A stretch of 6,251 bases of DNA from Chlorobium sp. (lineage in GTDB: Bacteria > Bacteroidota > Chlorobiia > Chlorobiales > Chlorobiaceae): contig JAPHUN010000142.1 in the NCBI GenBank assembly GCA_026193435.1, positions 1 to 6,251 on the forward strand. The letters run 5' to 3'. Both the position numbers and the translations under genes were made by a program. Each line of letters starts with the position of its first letter. Position 1 is the stretch's first letter. Below the pieces are notes generated by a model. It saw only the letters and a list, made by a program, of their open reading frames with translations, had not been told where the DNA came from and did not search any database. Shown one piece after another: positions 6,193 through 6,251 of the stretch.

Positions 6193-6251
6193 AAAAGAAA
6201 AGAACCATTTCATCGGATTTAGCTGCATTGCGTCGACAGGCGGAAGAACTT
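6189..6251 (+). CDS. 5' end of a downstream gene, cut by the window edge
   Basis: Twenty-one codons are visible, beginning MKKKRTISSDLAALRR and continuing QAEEL. The ATG overlaps the stop of the CheB-CheR fusion (ATGA, four bases) and has a strong Shine-Dalgarno sequence, so the two genes are very likely co-transcribed and translationally coupled. The basic start followed by an amphipathic Ala/Leu/Arg/Glu helix is like the N-terminus of PAS-containing sensor kinases, which would supply the output domain missing from the fusion. That function is an inference from context and a short stretch; the visible part cannot prove it. Confidence 0.75.
   Translation, partial: MKKKRTISSDLAALRRQAEEL

Overview
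The window looks like a piece of a green sulfur bacterium (Chlorobi; Chlorobium, Chlorobaculum, Prosthecochloris or a relative). This is inferred from the style of the AspRS protein, from two start codons without a Shine-Dalgarno sequence, and from intergenic gaps filled with palindromic and 7-8 bp tandem repeats. No rRNA or other taxonomic marker is present, so the assignment is tentative.

Layout. Positions 1-476 hold no convincing gene. They carry one well-formed two-hairpin palindromic repeat (20-97), fragments of the same family (about 153-167 and 262-326), a heptamer tandem array (179-200), and a possible frameshifted minus-strand gene remnant just before aspS. Positions 477-2303 are aspS, a complete bacterial-type aspartyl-tRNA synthetase whose stop codon lies inside an octamer tandem repeat. 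Positions 2304-2793 are a 490 bp gap with that octamer array, interleaved inverted repeats (likely terminator), a degenerate repeat half-arm, a third tandem array and an AT-rich promoter-like stretch. Positions 2794-6192 encode a 1132-residue CheB-CheR-coiled coil-multi-PAS fusion. At 6189 a further gene starts, overlapping the fusion by four bases (ATGA) behind a strong ribosome binding site, and runs off the window after 21 codons.

How the genes relate. aspS is a housekeeping gene and is separated from the signalling gene by a repeat-rich spacer with a probable terminator, so the two are probably independent. The fusion gene and the truncated gene after it look translationally coupled. The fusion combines a protein-glutamate methylesterase and a glutamate O-methyltransferase, two opposing activities, with a heptad-repeat linker and three to four PAS sensor domains. 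It has no receiver domain and no histidine-kinase domain. The natural reading is a signalling module in which the downstream partner, possibly a PAS or histidine-kinase protein, supplies the output. No CheA, CheW, MCP or flagellar gene is visible. The architecture is a known one, so it is not a new family, but its targets in a probably non-flagellated organism are an open question.
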